DNA from: SVFI01 sp964519385
Lineage (GTDB): Bacteria; Bacillota; Clostridia; Lachnospirales; Lachnospiraceae
Assembly (NCBI GenBank): GCA_964519385.1
Contig: CAZFLR010000028.1
Coordinates: forward strand, 1-26,894
Length of the DNA: 26,894 bases
Direction: 5' to 3'
Shown: piece by piece, positions 14,090-22,535 of the stretch
Layout: each line of letters opens with the position of its first letter
Numbering within the stretch: the stretch's first letter is position 1
Program-made: the position numbers and the translations under genes
Notes under the pieces: model-generated
What the model was told of the DNA's origin: nothing
Database searches by the model: none
What the model saw: the letters and a program-made list of their open reading frames with translations, nothing else

Positions 14090-16779
14090 TCTTCTTCCTC
14101 CATTTCCGGCATCACATCCCGCAGGCGGTTGGTCGCCTCGCTTCTGCGTTCCGTATACTCTTCCCGTATTTGTGCCCTGGCACGTTCAATTTCTGCCTTT
14201 AACTCTCTCGCTGACATCAGAAGACAGCCATGTCCCCAGACAATCAACTGAATCAGTCCGTCTGACGTTGCAACCGTCACTCGATATTCCCCTTTATCAA
14301 TCCTGTGCGCGGCTTTTTCAATATACATATCCGCTGTCTCTGCCTCTTTGGTATATACCACTTCAATGTTGTGATATTTCTGCACAACTCCGATATTTCC
14401 TTTTACCTTATATGCGTCAAACACAACAATCAGACGACATTTTTTAAATCCCTGATAGTCACATAAAATATCCATCAGCTTCCCACGGGCAGCATCTATG
14501 TTGGCATCCGCTAACTCTTTGAGCTCTTCCCATGCAAAAATAATATTATAACCGTCGACAAGAAGGTACTCCTCCCGGATTCCGGAAGCTTTCGCATGCG
14601 CCTTCTTCCATTCCTCTCTTGCCTCAGTCCGGGCGGTAACCGTTTTGGGAGCATTCAGCACTCTCTGTTTCGGTGCCCCGTAGGTTTTTTCAAAAATCGC
14701 CTTGAGCTCCTCATCCTCCGCGCCGAATTTATCATTGTTTTTCCGTCCGCGTTGCTCTGCCTCCCTCTGCAGACGGGCAATTGTTCCCTCGTCAAATTCC
14801 GTTTTTTTCCTCGCCCGCAATACGCTTTCCAGATGCATGTGCTGTTCCACCTCATTCCACGGAACAATAAATCCCGCACCGTGCTGACAAAATACAGAAT
14901 CCGCCGGATTGTGCGTGTCATGTAACGGATTATAATCTTTTTTCTCCATCACTTCCTCCGCATTGCAGCAAACATCATATCCTTCCGGTATCAGGACAAT
15001 ATTCCCCTTTCCTCCGGTATAAGAAGCCAAATCTCTCGCATAATTTCTTGTCGTTGAAACCGGTGCTCTCCCCCGGATGATTGCTCTGTCGCCTCTTATA
15101 TCGGGCTGTGAGAATTTTCCTCCCATGCGCTCCATATCAACAAGCACACGTCCTACCATATCCGAAGGAACTGTAATTTTAAAAGAATAGTACGGCTCAA
15201 GCAGTACACTCTCCGCCTGCATAAGTCCCTGACGGACGGCGCGGTAAGTTGCCTGTCTGAAATCGCCGCCTTCCGTATGCTTTGTATGAGCCTTCCCGGC
15301 AACAAGCGTAATTTTCATATCCGTTATCGGAGCACCCGTGAGCACTCCGCGATGCTGTTTTTCCGCCAAATGTCCCTGTATCAGTCTCTGCCAGTTGAGG
15401 GCGAGCTCATCCTCCCGGCAATCCGTCTCAAATACCAGTCCGCTTCCTCTTGCAAGCGGTTCCATGAGCAAATGCACCTCCGCATAATGTCGGAGGGGTT
15501 CAAAATGTCCGACTCCCTCCACAGTATCCAAGATCGTCTCCCTGTACACCACATCCCCCTCATCAAAAGACGCTTCAAAGCCGAAACGCTCCTCTATCAT
15601 ACGTCGAAGAACTTCTATCTGCACATCCCCCATCAGTTGCGCACGAATCTGGGATAATTCCTCATCCCACGTGATATGCAGCTCCGGGTGTTCCTCCTCC
15701 AGAATACGAAGTTTTCCGAACAGGGTCTGCGGATCCATCTGCTCCGGTCCGTACACCCTGTACGAAAGTACAGGCTCCAGACAAGGCGATATCTTCTCTT
15801 CCTCACAGCCGATTCCTTCGCCTGCCAGTGCATGGCTGAGTCCCGTCACAGCACATATCTGTCCGGCAGATACTGCTTCCGGAGTCTCAAATTTATCTCC
15901 GTGGTAAATCCTGATCTGATTCACCTTTTCGTCCTTCTCCCAGTTAGCACTTGCTAACACGGTCTTTACCTTGAGAGCTCCTCCTGTGATTTTCATGTGT
16001 ACAAGTCGGTTCCCCTGCGCATCACGTGTAATCTTAAATACGCGCGCTCCGAAGTTCTCACCGCGCACCGGTTCTTTTGTATAAGTTACAAGTCCGGAAA
16101 TCAATCCGTCTATCCCTGTATGATGCAGTGCAGAGCCGAAAAAACACGGAAAGAGCTTTCTTTCCTCAATCGCGGTAAGCAATGAGTCGTCATCAATCTT
16201 TCCCTCCGACAGAAACTCCTCCATCAGTCTTTCATCGGTCATCGCACAAGCATCAAAAAACTCTTCATCTCCGTTTTTATGCTCTGAAAAATCTATACAT
16301 TCACTTCCGAAATGTGCCCGGATCTGCTCATAAACCGTTTCTTTCTCCATCCCCGGCTGATCCATTTTATTGACAAATAAAAATGTCGGCACCTGATACT
16401 GCCTGAGCAGATTCCATAGCGTCTGCGTATGTCCCTGTACTCCGTCCGGGGCACTCACAACAAGCACCGCATAATCCAGCACCTGCAGACTTCTTTCCAT
16501 CTCTGCCGAAAAATCCACATGGCCCGGTGTGTCCAGAAGCGTAAAAACCGAGCTGCCGAAACGAAGAATTGCCTGCTTGGAAAATATGGTAATTCCTCGC
16601 TCGCGTTCCTGCGGATCCGTATCCATAAAAGAGTCGCCGTGATCGACACGTCCTGCTTTCCGTATTCCTCCGCTCTCTAGAAGAAGCTGCTCGGAAAGGG
16701 TTGTTTTCCCTGCATCCACATGTGCAAGAATCCCAAGCACTATATTCTCTTGTTCTGTTTTTTTATAATCTTCCCGCAT
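14086..16779 (-). CDS. TetM-like ribosomal translation GTPase fused to a Rae1/YacP NYN endoribonuclease domain
   Basis: 897 residues. Residues 1 to about 645 follow the EF-G-like plan of Tet(M)/Tet(O) ribosomal protection proteins: P-loop AHVDAGKTT (19-27), switch RGITI (61-65), DTPGH (83-87), NKMD (137-140), and a domain IV with LLEPYYSFKI. The tip loop reads AGKAHTKHTEGGDFRQA where Tet(M) has SPVSTPADFR (recalled), so tetracycline displacement is doubtful. A charged linker (about 645-732) leads to a full NYN/PIN-like domain (733 to about 880) that matches Bacillus Rae1/YacP. It carries LLVDGYN (Asp742, Asn745), VVFDA (Asp788), ETAD (Asp817) and ATSDG (Asp840). Rae1 cuts mRNA in the ribosomal A site, so the fusion would carry a nuclease to the same place the GTPase binds. 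The start has GGAG directly after a U-tract. It overlaps nudC by ATGA. Confidence 0.92.
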   Translation of the reverse strand: MREDYKKTEQENIVLGILAHVDAGKTTLSEQLLLESGGIRKAGRVDHGDSFMDTDPQERERGITIFSKQAILRFGSSVFTLLDTPGHVDFSAEMERSLQVLDYAVLVVSAPDGVQGHTQTLWNLLRQYQVPTFLFVNKMDQPGMEKETVYEQIRAHFGSECIDFSEHKNGDEEFFDACAMTDERLMEEFLSEGKIDDDSLLTAIEERKLFPCFFGSALHHTGIDGLISGLVTYTKEPVRGENFGARVFKITRDAQGNRLVHMKITGGALKVKTVLASANWEKDEKVNQIRIYHGDKFETPEAVSAGQICAVTGLSHALAGEGIGCEEEKISPCLEPVLSYRVYGPEQMDPQTLFGKLRILEEEHPELHITWDEELSQIRAQLMGDVQIEVLRRMIEERFGFEASFDEGDVVYRETILDTVEGVGHFEPLRHYAEVHLLMEPLARGSGLVFETDCREDELALNWQRLIQGHLAEKQHRGVLTGAPITDMKITLVAGKAHTKHTEGGDFRQATYRAVRQGLMQAESVLLEPYYSFKITVPSDMVGRVLVDMERMGGKFSQPDIRGDRAIIRGRAPVSTTRNYARDLASYTGGKGNIVLIPEGYDVCCNAEEVMEKKDYNPLHDTHNPADSVFCQHGAGFIVPWNEVEQHMHLESVLRARKKTEFDEGTIARLQREAEQRGRKNNDKFGAEDEELKAIFEKTYGAPKQRVLNAPKTVTARTEAREEWKKAHAKASGIREEYLLVDGYNIIFAWEELKELADANIDAARGKLMDILCDYQGFKKCRLIVVFDAYKVKGNIGVVQKYHNIEVVYTKEAETADMYIEKAAHRIDKGEYRVTVATSDGLIQLIVWGHGCLLMSARELKAEIERARAQIREEYTERRSEATNRLRDVMPEMEEEE

Positions 16780-16788
16780 ATCTACTCC

Positions 16789-16814
16789 AAAAAAGCAGCT
16801 CCGTCCGGAACTGC
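16789..16814 (-). terminator. Terminator-like hairpin between methyltransferase and TetM-like gene (possible attenuator)
   Basis: Stem GCAGTTCC (16814-16807) with GGAGCTGC (16802-16795), one G-U pair, loop GGAC, then six U (16794-16789). It begins 7 nt after the methyltransferase stop. The U-tract runs straight into the GGAG ribosome binding site of the next gene, leaving no room for a promoter between. Confidence 0.75.
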
Positions 16815-16821
16815 CCTGTTA

Positions 16822-17598
16822 TCATGTGACAGATAAAATATCCACCGTATGGGAACTCGCTCCTAGCATATCCTGACGTTCACAGGTCGCAAGATGGTAC
16901 CTGACAAACCATCCAAACTCTTCCTCACTGAGCGAATTTATCACCGGTCTCATATGATCTGCCGGTCCGTCCGCCGCAATAATCTGCAGCCTTGTAAGAC
17001 CCACGGCAGAATTTATTCTGTCTATATCCTCTGTTCTGACTACACTGTACAGCGGATTTGCCTCCGGTTTACACCTAAAATCCTCTGTCAGCAATTGCCG
17101 GTCGATACTTTCCAGAATATGTTTTTCACGGAAAGCATAGGTCAGCACACTGTAGTCATTCATACAATACGCAACCAGAATGACACCTCCCGGTCTTGTC
17201 ACCCTTTTTGCCTCCGACAGTGCCTTGCACTTCTCCTCAAATGCATGCAGATGATACATAGGTCCGAACACAAGTGTCAGGTCAAAGCTGTCATCTTTAA
17301 AACGGGACAGCTTCATGGCATTTCCCTGATACGCCTTAACATTACTGCCCTTCTTCTTCAAAACGCCGAGATTGCTTTTCACAAGCTCAACAGCAGTCAC
17401 ATCATATCCCTCTTCTGCCAGCGCAACACTATATCGCCCCGTCCCTGCTCCGACATCTAATATACACGGATTTTCCATGTCATTGAGATACTTATGGATA
17501 TACTTCATAGAAGTAATATACTCTACCCGGCCGTGACGCGATAACAGTCTTTTATCTTCATTAAATTTATTATAATAAGCAATCAGTTCCTCTGTCAT
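16822..17598 (-). CDS. Class I SAM-dependent methyltransferase
   Basis: 258 residues. Motif I is ILDVGAGTGRYS (46-57), followed by an acidic residue after beta-2 (VTAVELV), a DLTLVFGPMYHL motif IV region, and RVTRPGGVILVAY. This is the Rossmann core of the Methyltransf_11/25 type. I cannot assign the substrate. The C-terminal part (about 165-258) is helical and less conserved. The start overlaps the GGDEF gene stop (ATGA), and the next gene is the TetM-NYN fusion, so an rRNA, tRNA or translation-related target is an inference from position only. The start is set by the overlap and by the MTEELIAYYNKF N-terminus. Confidence 0.85.
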   Translation of the reverse strand: MTEELIAYYNKFNEDKRLLSRHGRVEYITSMKYIHKYLNDMENPCILDVGAGTGRYSVALAEEGYDVTAVELVKSNLGVLKKKGSNVKAYQGNAMKLSRFKDDSFDLTLVFGPMYHLHAFEEKCKALSEAKRVTRPGGVILVAYCMNDYSVLTYAFREKHILESIDRQLLTEDFRCKPEANPLYSVVRTEDIDRINSAVGLTRLQIIAADGPADHMRPVINSLSEEEFGWFVRYHLATCERQDMLGASSHTVDILSVT

Positions 17599-18908
17599 TC
17601 TTTTTTCTCGTCCTCCGCCTTGCTTCTCGGCTGAAGTTGATTAAAGCAGACGGAACATTTTCCTTTCCGCTTGGCTTCATACATATTGATATCCGCCCAG
17701 TCAAATATATCGGTAATATCCATTTTCTTTTCCCACGGAACAATACCAATGCTGCACGGAACCGTCTCCATCAGCATTTCTGCTTTTCGCTGCACATCAT
17801 GCGCCGAAACATTCTTAGTCAATGTCACGAATTCATCTCCGCCGAATCTTCCGACAACAGAATCTTCCGCAAACACATGTAAAATATTTTCTGCCGCTTC
17901 CTTCAAAACCTTATCCCCGTACTGGTGTCCGTACTGATCGTTTACCGATTTGAAATCATCCAGATCAATGAGGGAAAAATAGAATTCCGCCTCAGGTGCT
18001 TCCTTAACGAATTCCAGCATTTTTTCAAACACAATCTCCTTCCGGTATAAGCCGGTCAGCCCATCAATCTGTGCCTGATAATTCATCTTTTCCCTCTCCA
18101 TAACTTCCGCATGGATATCCGTAATCCTTCCCATGACACTTGTCACTTTGCCGTCTGCCCCGAGAACGCTTTTATAATGAGTTCTGTGCCAGCGATAACC
18201 GCCTCCGGAAATCGCTGAGAGGTACTCAAGCTCCCCTTCCTTTTCAGACATGACAGCACTCGTGAGTGCCTGAGAAAATGCCTGCATATGGTCACTGTGC
18301 ACAATCGGATTTTTCTTCACATAGGAGCTGTATCCTGTGATTTCTCTCGTCTTTTTATTGTGCGGAAGGTTGTAGGAAAATACCATGCTGTCCTTAGCCG
18401 GGAAGTATTCAAAAAGTATTCCCTGCACCGTCTCTGCAAGCACCCTGTAACGCGCGTCACGAATCAGAAGTTCCTCGTTCATCCTCTCAAGTTCTTCCAT
18501 CTTCTGCTCATTCTCGATTTTGTCTGTAATATCGCGCATAATCAGAAGAACGGCCTTGCCCTCTGTCTTCGGCTCTGTCACCGGAGCAACCTTTATCGCA
18601 AACCATGAAATGCTTCCGTCATGTTTTTTTATCTGTACAGACTGCTCCAAAACCTTACCTGCCTGCACACATTTACAAATCACCGGAGGAATTTCAGGGA
18701 AATTGGTTTTCGGAATACCCAGGCGTTCAAAAAATGACTGATTAAGATAAAGTGTTCTTATATCTCCCTTTATCAGTTCAAAAAGTCCTACTCCTGTTTT
18801 CATGTTAGATACCAGTACCTGCAATACTTCCTGCTGATTTCCCGTGGCCCAGGCAAGTCTGCAGCTATCCCAAAGGTCCATATCTTCCCACTCCTTGTGT
18901 TCTCCCAT
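17595..18908 (-). CDS. Diguanylate cyclase with two PAS domains
   Basis: Predicted to make c-di-GMP from two GTP. 437 residues. Two PAS-like sensors: the first at about 20-125, ending ITDKIENEQK; the second at about 150-265, ending GRITDIHAEVME. The GGDEF domain runs from about 275 to 425, with DLDDFKSVNDQYGH and an intact GGDEF active site (356-360). The inhibitory RxxD site five residues upstream is absent (AEDS there), so product inhibition is probably weak. No transmembrane segment, so it is a cytoplasmic sensor. The ATG at 18908 has GGAGG six bases upstream; the upstream ATG at 18941 has none. It is the first gene of its operon and overlaps the methyltransferase by ATGA. A PilZ protein is encoded 4 kb away. 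Confidence 0.92.
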   Translation of the reverse strand: MGEHKEWEDMDLWDSCRLAWATGNQQEVLQVLVSNMKTGVGLFELIKGDIRTLYLNQSFFERLGIPKTNFPEIPPVICKCVQAGKVLEQSVQIKKHDGSISWFAIKVAPVTEPKTEGKAVLLIMRDITDKIENEQKMEELERMNEELLIRDARYRVLAETVQGILFEYFPAKDSMVFSYNLPHNKKTREITGYSSYVKKNPIVHSDHMQAFSQALTSAVMSEKEGELEYLSAISGGGYRWHRTHYKSVLGADGKVTSVMGRITDIHAEVMEREKMNYQAQIDGLTGLYRKEIVFEKMLEFVKEAPEAEFYFSLIDLDDFKSVNDQYGHQYGDKVLKEAAENILHVFAEDSVVGRFGGDEFVTLTKNVSAHDVQRKAEMLMETVPCSIGIVPWEKKMDITDIFDWADINMYEAKRKGKCSVCFNQLQPRSKAEDEKKE

Positions 18909-18967
18909 AATGCTCCTCCTTCCGGCTGATATAATGGACATGTGTCACTTGATTTTCTTATAGCATA

Positions 18968-18996
18968 ATTATACTATTTGTCGTACAATTCCACAA
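18968..18996 (-). promoter_or_regulatory. Promoter of the GGDEF-methyltransferase unit
   Basis: -10 TATAAT (18973-18968), 17-bp spacer, -35 TTGTGG (18996-18991). The leader is about 55 nt. Confidence 0.6.
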
Positions 18997-19019
18997 TGTA
19001 AAAATCCGTCAAAAAAAGT

Positions 19020-19047
19020 AAAAAAGCCGTATTGATTACGGCTTTTT
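19020..19047 (-). terminator. Terminator after carB
   Basis: Stem AAAAAGCCGTA / TACGGCTTTTT with a 5-nt loop, ending in a run of U (19025-19020). It starts about 11 nt after the carB stop and separates it from the GGDEF promoter. Confidence 0.88.
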
Positions 19048-19058
19048 TATATCATACT

Positions 19059-22000
19059 TTATTTGATGGTTGCATGAATCTCCTGAAGCGACATGACCTC
19101 GCTATCGCCATCTTTCAGGATGGTGTAAATACCTTCCGCAGTTGCCTTCGCCGCTGCCATTGTCGTAAAGTAAGGAACCCTTGCCTTCACCGCGGTTTTA
19201 CGGATATAGCTGTCATCTACCTTAGATTCTTCCGTAGCCTTTGGCGTATTGACAATCAACTGGATATTTCCGTTCATCACTTCGTCTCCGATGTGTGGTC
19301 TGCCTTCATACATCTTATTTACACGAGTGGATTTGATACCGTTCTTGACAAGCAGCTCATGCGTAGAGCCTGTTGCCATAATATTGAATCCGCACTCTTC
19401 AAACTTCTTCGCCACTTCCACTACTTCCGGTTTATCCTTACGATTTACACTGATAAGGACTGTTCCCTCAGTCGGCAGCTTTGTCTGGGTTGCCTCCTGT
19501 GCTTTATAGAACGCTTCTCCCACGTTTTCAGATAATCCGAGCACCTCACCCGTGGAACGCATTTCCGGTCCGAGAACCGGGTCAACTTCCTGGAACATAT
19601 TGAACGGGAATACAGCTTCCTTAACTCCGTAATATGTAGGTTTCACTTCCTTCATACCCTCGATTGGAGACGGATTGCCTGTTAATTCTCTCGTCATAAT
19701 CTGTGTTGCAAGTTTTACCATCTTAACATTGCACACCTTTGAAACAAGCGGAACCGTTCTGGATGCACGAGGGTTTGCCTCAAGCACATATACCTTTCCG
19801 TCTTCAATAGCATACTGCATATTCATGAGACCGCAGACACCCATCTCTTCCGCAATCTTTCTTGTGTATTCTTTAATAACCTCCACGGTCTCTGCCGGGA
19901 TATTTTTCGACGGAAGGATACAAGCCGAATCACCCGAATGTACGCCGGCAAGCTCAATATGCTCCATAACCGCTGGAACAAACGCTGTTTTTCCGTCCGC
20001 AATGGCATCTGCCTCACACTCTGTTGCATGGCGCAGGAAACGGTCTATCAGAATCGGTCTGTCCGGTGTTACGCCGACTGCTGCTGCCATATATTTCTTA
20101 AGTGCCTCCGGTTCATTGACAACCTCCATGCCTCGTCCGCCGAGAACGTAGGAAGGACGTACCATAACCGGATATCCGATTTTTTCAGCAATTTCAAGTG
20201 CTTCTTCCACATTGACCGCCATGCCTGCTTCCGGCATCGGAATACCGAGTTTTTCCATCATTCCGCGGAATAAATCCCTGTCTTCCGCCATATCGATAAT
20301 TTCAGGTGAAGTACCTAAAATGTTAACTCCGTTTTTCTTAAGGTCTGCTGCAAGATTCAGCGGTGTCTGTCCGCCAAACTGTGCAATCACACCAACCGGT
20401 TTTTCTTTTTCATAAATGCTGAGCACGTCTTCCAGTGTCAGTGGCTCAAAATAAAGCTTGTCGGATGTATCGTAGTCTGTGGAAACCGTCTCCGGATTAC
20501 AGTTGACGATAATCGTCTCAAAACCGAGCTCCTTCAATGCAAATGCAGCATGTACACAGCAATAGTCAAACTCAATACCCTGACCTATACGGTTTGGTCC
20601 TCCGCCCAGAATCATGATTTTCTTTTTGTCGCTTGTCGTTGTCTTATCTTCTGCATTATAAGTCGAATAATAATAAGCCTTGTCCGCTGTTCCGCTTACG
20701 CGTACCGGCTCCCAGCTCTCAGTGATGCCATAGGCAATTCTTGCCTTGCGGATTTCTTCCTCAGAAACCTCAAGCAGCTTGCTTAAGTATCTGTCTGCAA
20801 ATCCATCCTTCTTTGCCCTCTCCATCACTTCCTTTGAAGGTACACTTCCCTTCATGGCAAGAAGCTCTTCCTCTTCTTCCACAAGCTCTTTCATCTGCTC
20901 AATAAAATATTTTTTAATCTTCGTCAGTTTGAAAAGCTCATCCACCGTTGCGCCCTTGCGGAGTGCTTCATACATAATAAACTGTCTCTCACTTGTCGCA
21001 TTGTTAAGGAGCTTGAGAAGTTCTTCTTTACTCTTAGAATTGAAGTCTTTTGCAAAACCGAGTCCGTAACGTCCTATCTCCAGACTTCTGATGGCCTTCT
21101 GGAAAGCTTCTTTATAAGTTTTACCAATACTCATGACTTCGCCTACCGCGCGCATCTGTGTTCCCAGCTTATCCTGTGAGTCTTTAAATTTCTCAAATGC
21201 CCATCTTGCGAATTTAAGTACAATATAATCTCCGCCCGGCTCATATTCTGCGAGCGTTCCGCTTACACCGCACGGAATTTCATCCAGCGTAAGTCCAGAT
21301 GCAAGCATGGCTGAAACAAGCGCGATCGGGAAACCTGTCGCCTTGGAGGCAAGTGCCGAAGAACGGGACGTTCTCGGGTTAATCTCAATGACAATAATAC
21401 GGTCAGAAACCGGATCATGAGCAAACTGAACATTGGTACCGCCGATAACCTGTACCTCATCCACAATCTTAAATGCCTGCTCTTTCAGTCTCTCCTGACA
21501 CTCCTTTGAAATGGTAAGCATCGGTGCAGAGCAGAAGGAATCTCCCGTATGTACGCCGAGCGGATCGATATTTTCAATGAAACATACCGTAATCATCTGT
21601 CCCTTGGAGTCACGGACAACCTCGACCTCAAGCTCTTCCCAGCCAAGAATTGACTCCTCGACAAGCACCTGACCCACAAGACTCGCCTGCAGACCTCTTG
21701 CACAGACAGTCTTTAATTCTTCCACATTATATACAAGACCTCCGCCTTCACCGCCCATTGTATAGGCCGGGCGAAGAACGACCGGATATCCTAATTTATC
21801 TGCTATTGCAAGTGCTTCGTCCACTGTATAAGCGACCTCACTTCTTGCCATCTCAATACCAAGTCTGTCCATTGTTTTCTTGAACTCAATACGGTCCTCT
21901 CCGCGCTCAATGGCATCTACCTGAACACCGATAACCTTAACATTGTATTTGTCAAGAATTCCTTCCTTGGCAAGCTCAGAACAAAGATTCAGTCCCGACT

Positions 22001-22277
22001 GTCCTCCGAGATTCGGCAATACAGCATCCGGACGTTCTTTGGCAATAATCTGCTCCAGTCTCTTTACATTCAAAGGCTCAATGTACGTCACATCTGCCGT
22101 ATCCGGATCCGTCATAATCGTTGCCGGATTGGAATTTACAAGTACAATCTCATATCCAAGCTTCTTTAATGCCTTACAAGCCTGTGTTCCCGAATAATCG
22201 AACTCACATGCCTGCCCGATAATAATCGGTCCGGAACCGATGATTAATACTTTTTTGATGTCTTCTCTTTTACTCAT
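19059..22277 (-). CDS. carB: Carbamoyl-phosphate synthase large subunit
   Basis: Makes carbamoyl phosphate from bicarbonate, ammonia (from the small subunit) and two ATP, for pyrimidine and arginine synthesis. 1072 residues, matching the E. coli length. Two duplicated ATP-grasp halves, each opening with a pre-ATP-grasp segment (LIIGSGPIIIGQACEFDYSG and LGGGPNRIGQGIEFDY). The C-terminal allosteric MGS-like domain (about 930-1060) keeps ATGSTHELL and VNTP. The start at MSKREDIKKV has AAGGAGAG upstream; the ATG at 22316 would add 13 non-family residues. carA is not adjacent on either side, which is unusual. A 32-codon ORF and a terminator-like hairpin lie between the nearest strong promoter and carB. 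Confidence 0.97.
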   Translation of the reverse strand: MSKREDIKKVLIIGSGPIIIGQACEFDYSGTQACKALKKLGYEIVLVNSNPATIMTDPDTADVTYIEPLNVKRLEQIIAKERPDAVLPNLGGQSGLNLCSELAKEGILDKYNVKVIGVQVDAIERGEDRIEFKKTMDRLGIEMARSEVAYTVDEALAIADKLGYPVVLRPAYTMGGEGGGLVYNVEELKTVCARGLQASLVGQVLVEESILGWEELEVEVVRDSKGQMITVCFIENIDPLGVHTGDSFCSAPMLTISKECQERLKEQAFKIVDEVQVIGGTNVQFAHDPVSDRIIVIEINPRTSRSSALASKATGFPIALVSAMLASGLTLDEIPCGVSGTLAEYEPGGDYIVLKFARWAFEKFKDSQDKLGTQMRAVGEVMSIGKTYKEAFQKAIRSLEIGRYGLGFAKDFNSKSKEELLKLLNNATSERQFIMYEALRKGATVDELFKLTKIKKYFIEQMKELVEEEEELLAMKGSVPSKEVMERAKKDGFADRYLSKLLEVSEEEIRKARIAYGITESWEPVRVSGTADKAYYYSTYNAEDKTTTSDKKKIMILGGGPNRIGQGIEFDYCCVHAAFALKELGFETIIVNCNPETVSTDYDTSDKLYFEPLTLEDVLSIYEKEKPVGVIAQFGGQTPLNLAADLKKNGVNILGTSPEIIDMAEDRDLFRGMMEKLGIPMPEAGMAVNVEEALEIAEKIGYPVMVRPSYVLGGRGMEVVNEPEALKKYMAAAVGVTPDRPILIDRFLRHATECEADAIADGKTAFVPAVMEHIELAGVHSGDSACILPSKNIPAETVEVIKEYTRKIAEEMGVCGLMNMQYAIEDGKVYVLEANPRASRTVPLVSKVCNVKMVKLATQIMTRELTGNPSPIEGMKEVKPTYYGVKEAVFPFNMFQEVDPVLGPEMRSTGEVLGLSENVGEAFYKAQEATQTKLPTEGTVLISVNRKDKPEVVEVAKKFEECGFNIMATGSTHELLVKNGIKSTRVNKMYEGRPHIGDEVMNGNIQLIVNTPKATEESKVDDSYIRKTAVKARVPYFTTMAAAKATAEGIYTILKDGDSEVMSLQEIHATIK

Positions 22278-22330
22278 CTTTGCTCTCCTTCTTCTTGTCG
22301 TATTTGGAATCCGCATTATGCTATCCCATG

Positions 22331-22362
22331 AAAAAAGTCAGCACTAAAAGTAACTGACTTTT
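22331..22362 (-). terminator. Terminator-like hairpin in the carB leader
   Basis: Stem AAAAGTCAG (22362-22354 on minus) with CTGACTTTT, a 12-nt loop, and a run of U. It is 12 nt after the small ORF stop and about 55 nt before the carB start. It may end a small separate transcript or act as a carB attenuator. Confidence 0.8.
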
Positions 22363-22374
22363 CTTAATAAACAA

Positions 22375-22473
22375 TTATTCATTTAAAACGGGAAGTGTAT
22401 CTGAAAAAAGGGAATACGAAACCCTTGTTACCTTCAACAAAAGATTCAGATGTAATATTTCCTCTGCTTTCAT
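22375..22473 (-). CDS. Small ORF of 32 codons upstream of carB (leader peptide or small protein)
   Basis: ATG at 22473 with a perfect GGAGG six bases upstream, stop TAA at 22375. The peptide starts MKAEEILHLNLLLKV and ends SDTLPVLNE. It is leucine-rich, with no transmembrane segment or cysteine, and I recognise no family. A promoter (22507-22535) is well placed 34 bp upstream, and a terminator-like hairpin follows the stop by 12 nt. The promoter-RBS-ORF-terminator order is what a regulatory leader or an independent small gene would show. I see no run of codons that points to a specific amino acid or to pyrimidine sensing. Confidence 0.55.
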   Translation of the reverse strand: MKAEEILHLNLLLKVTRVSYSLFSDTLPVLNE

Positions 22474-22506
22474 CCTTTTCCTCCGATTACTCTTTCCACT
22501 TGCTCC

Positions 22507-22535
22507 ATTATAAAGGGTAAATTGCGATTCGTAAA
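22507..22535 (-). promoter_or_regulatory. Promoter of the small ORF / carB leader with overlapping inverted repeat
   Basis: -35 TTTACG (22535-22530), 17-bp spacer, -10 TATAAT (22512-22507). An inverted repeat with 7-bp arms AAATTGC (22519-22525) and GCAATTT (22539-22545) is centred on the -35 box, a typical place for a repressor operator. Confidence 0.65.

Noticed and set aside
14086..16779. Calling the gene a tetracycline resistance determinant
   Set aside because: The domain IV tip loop differs from Tet(M) as recalled, a nuclease is fused, and no mobile element surrounds it.
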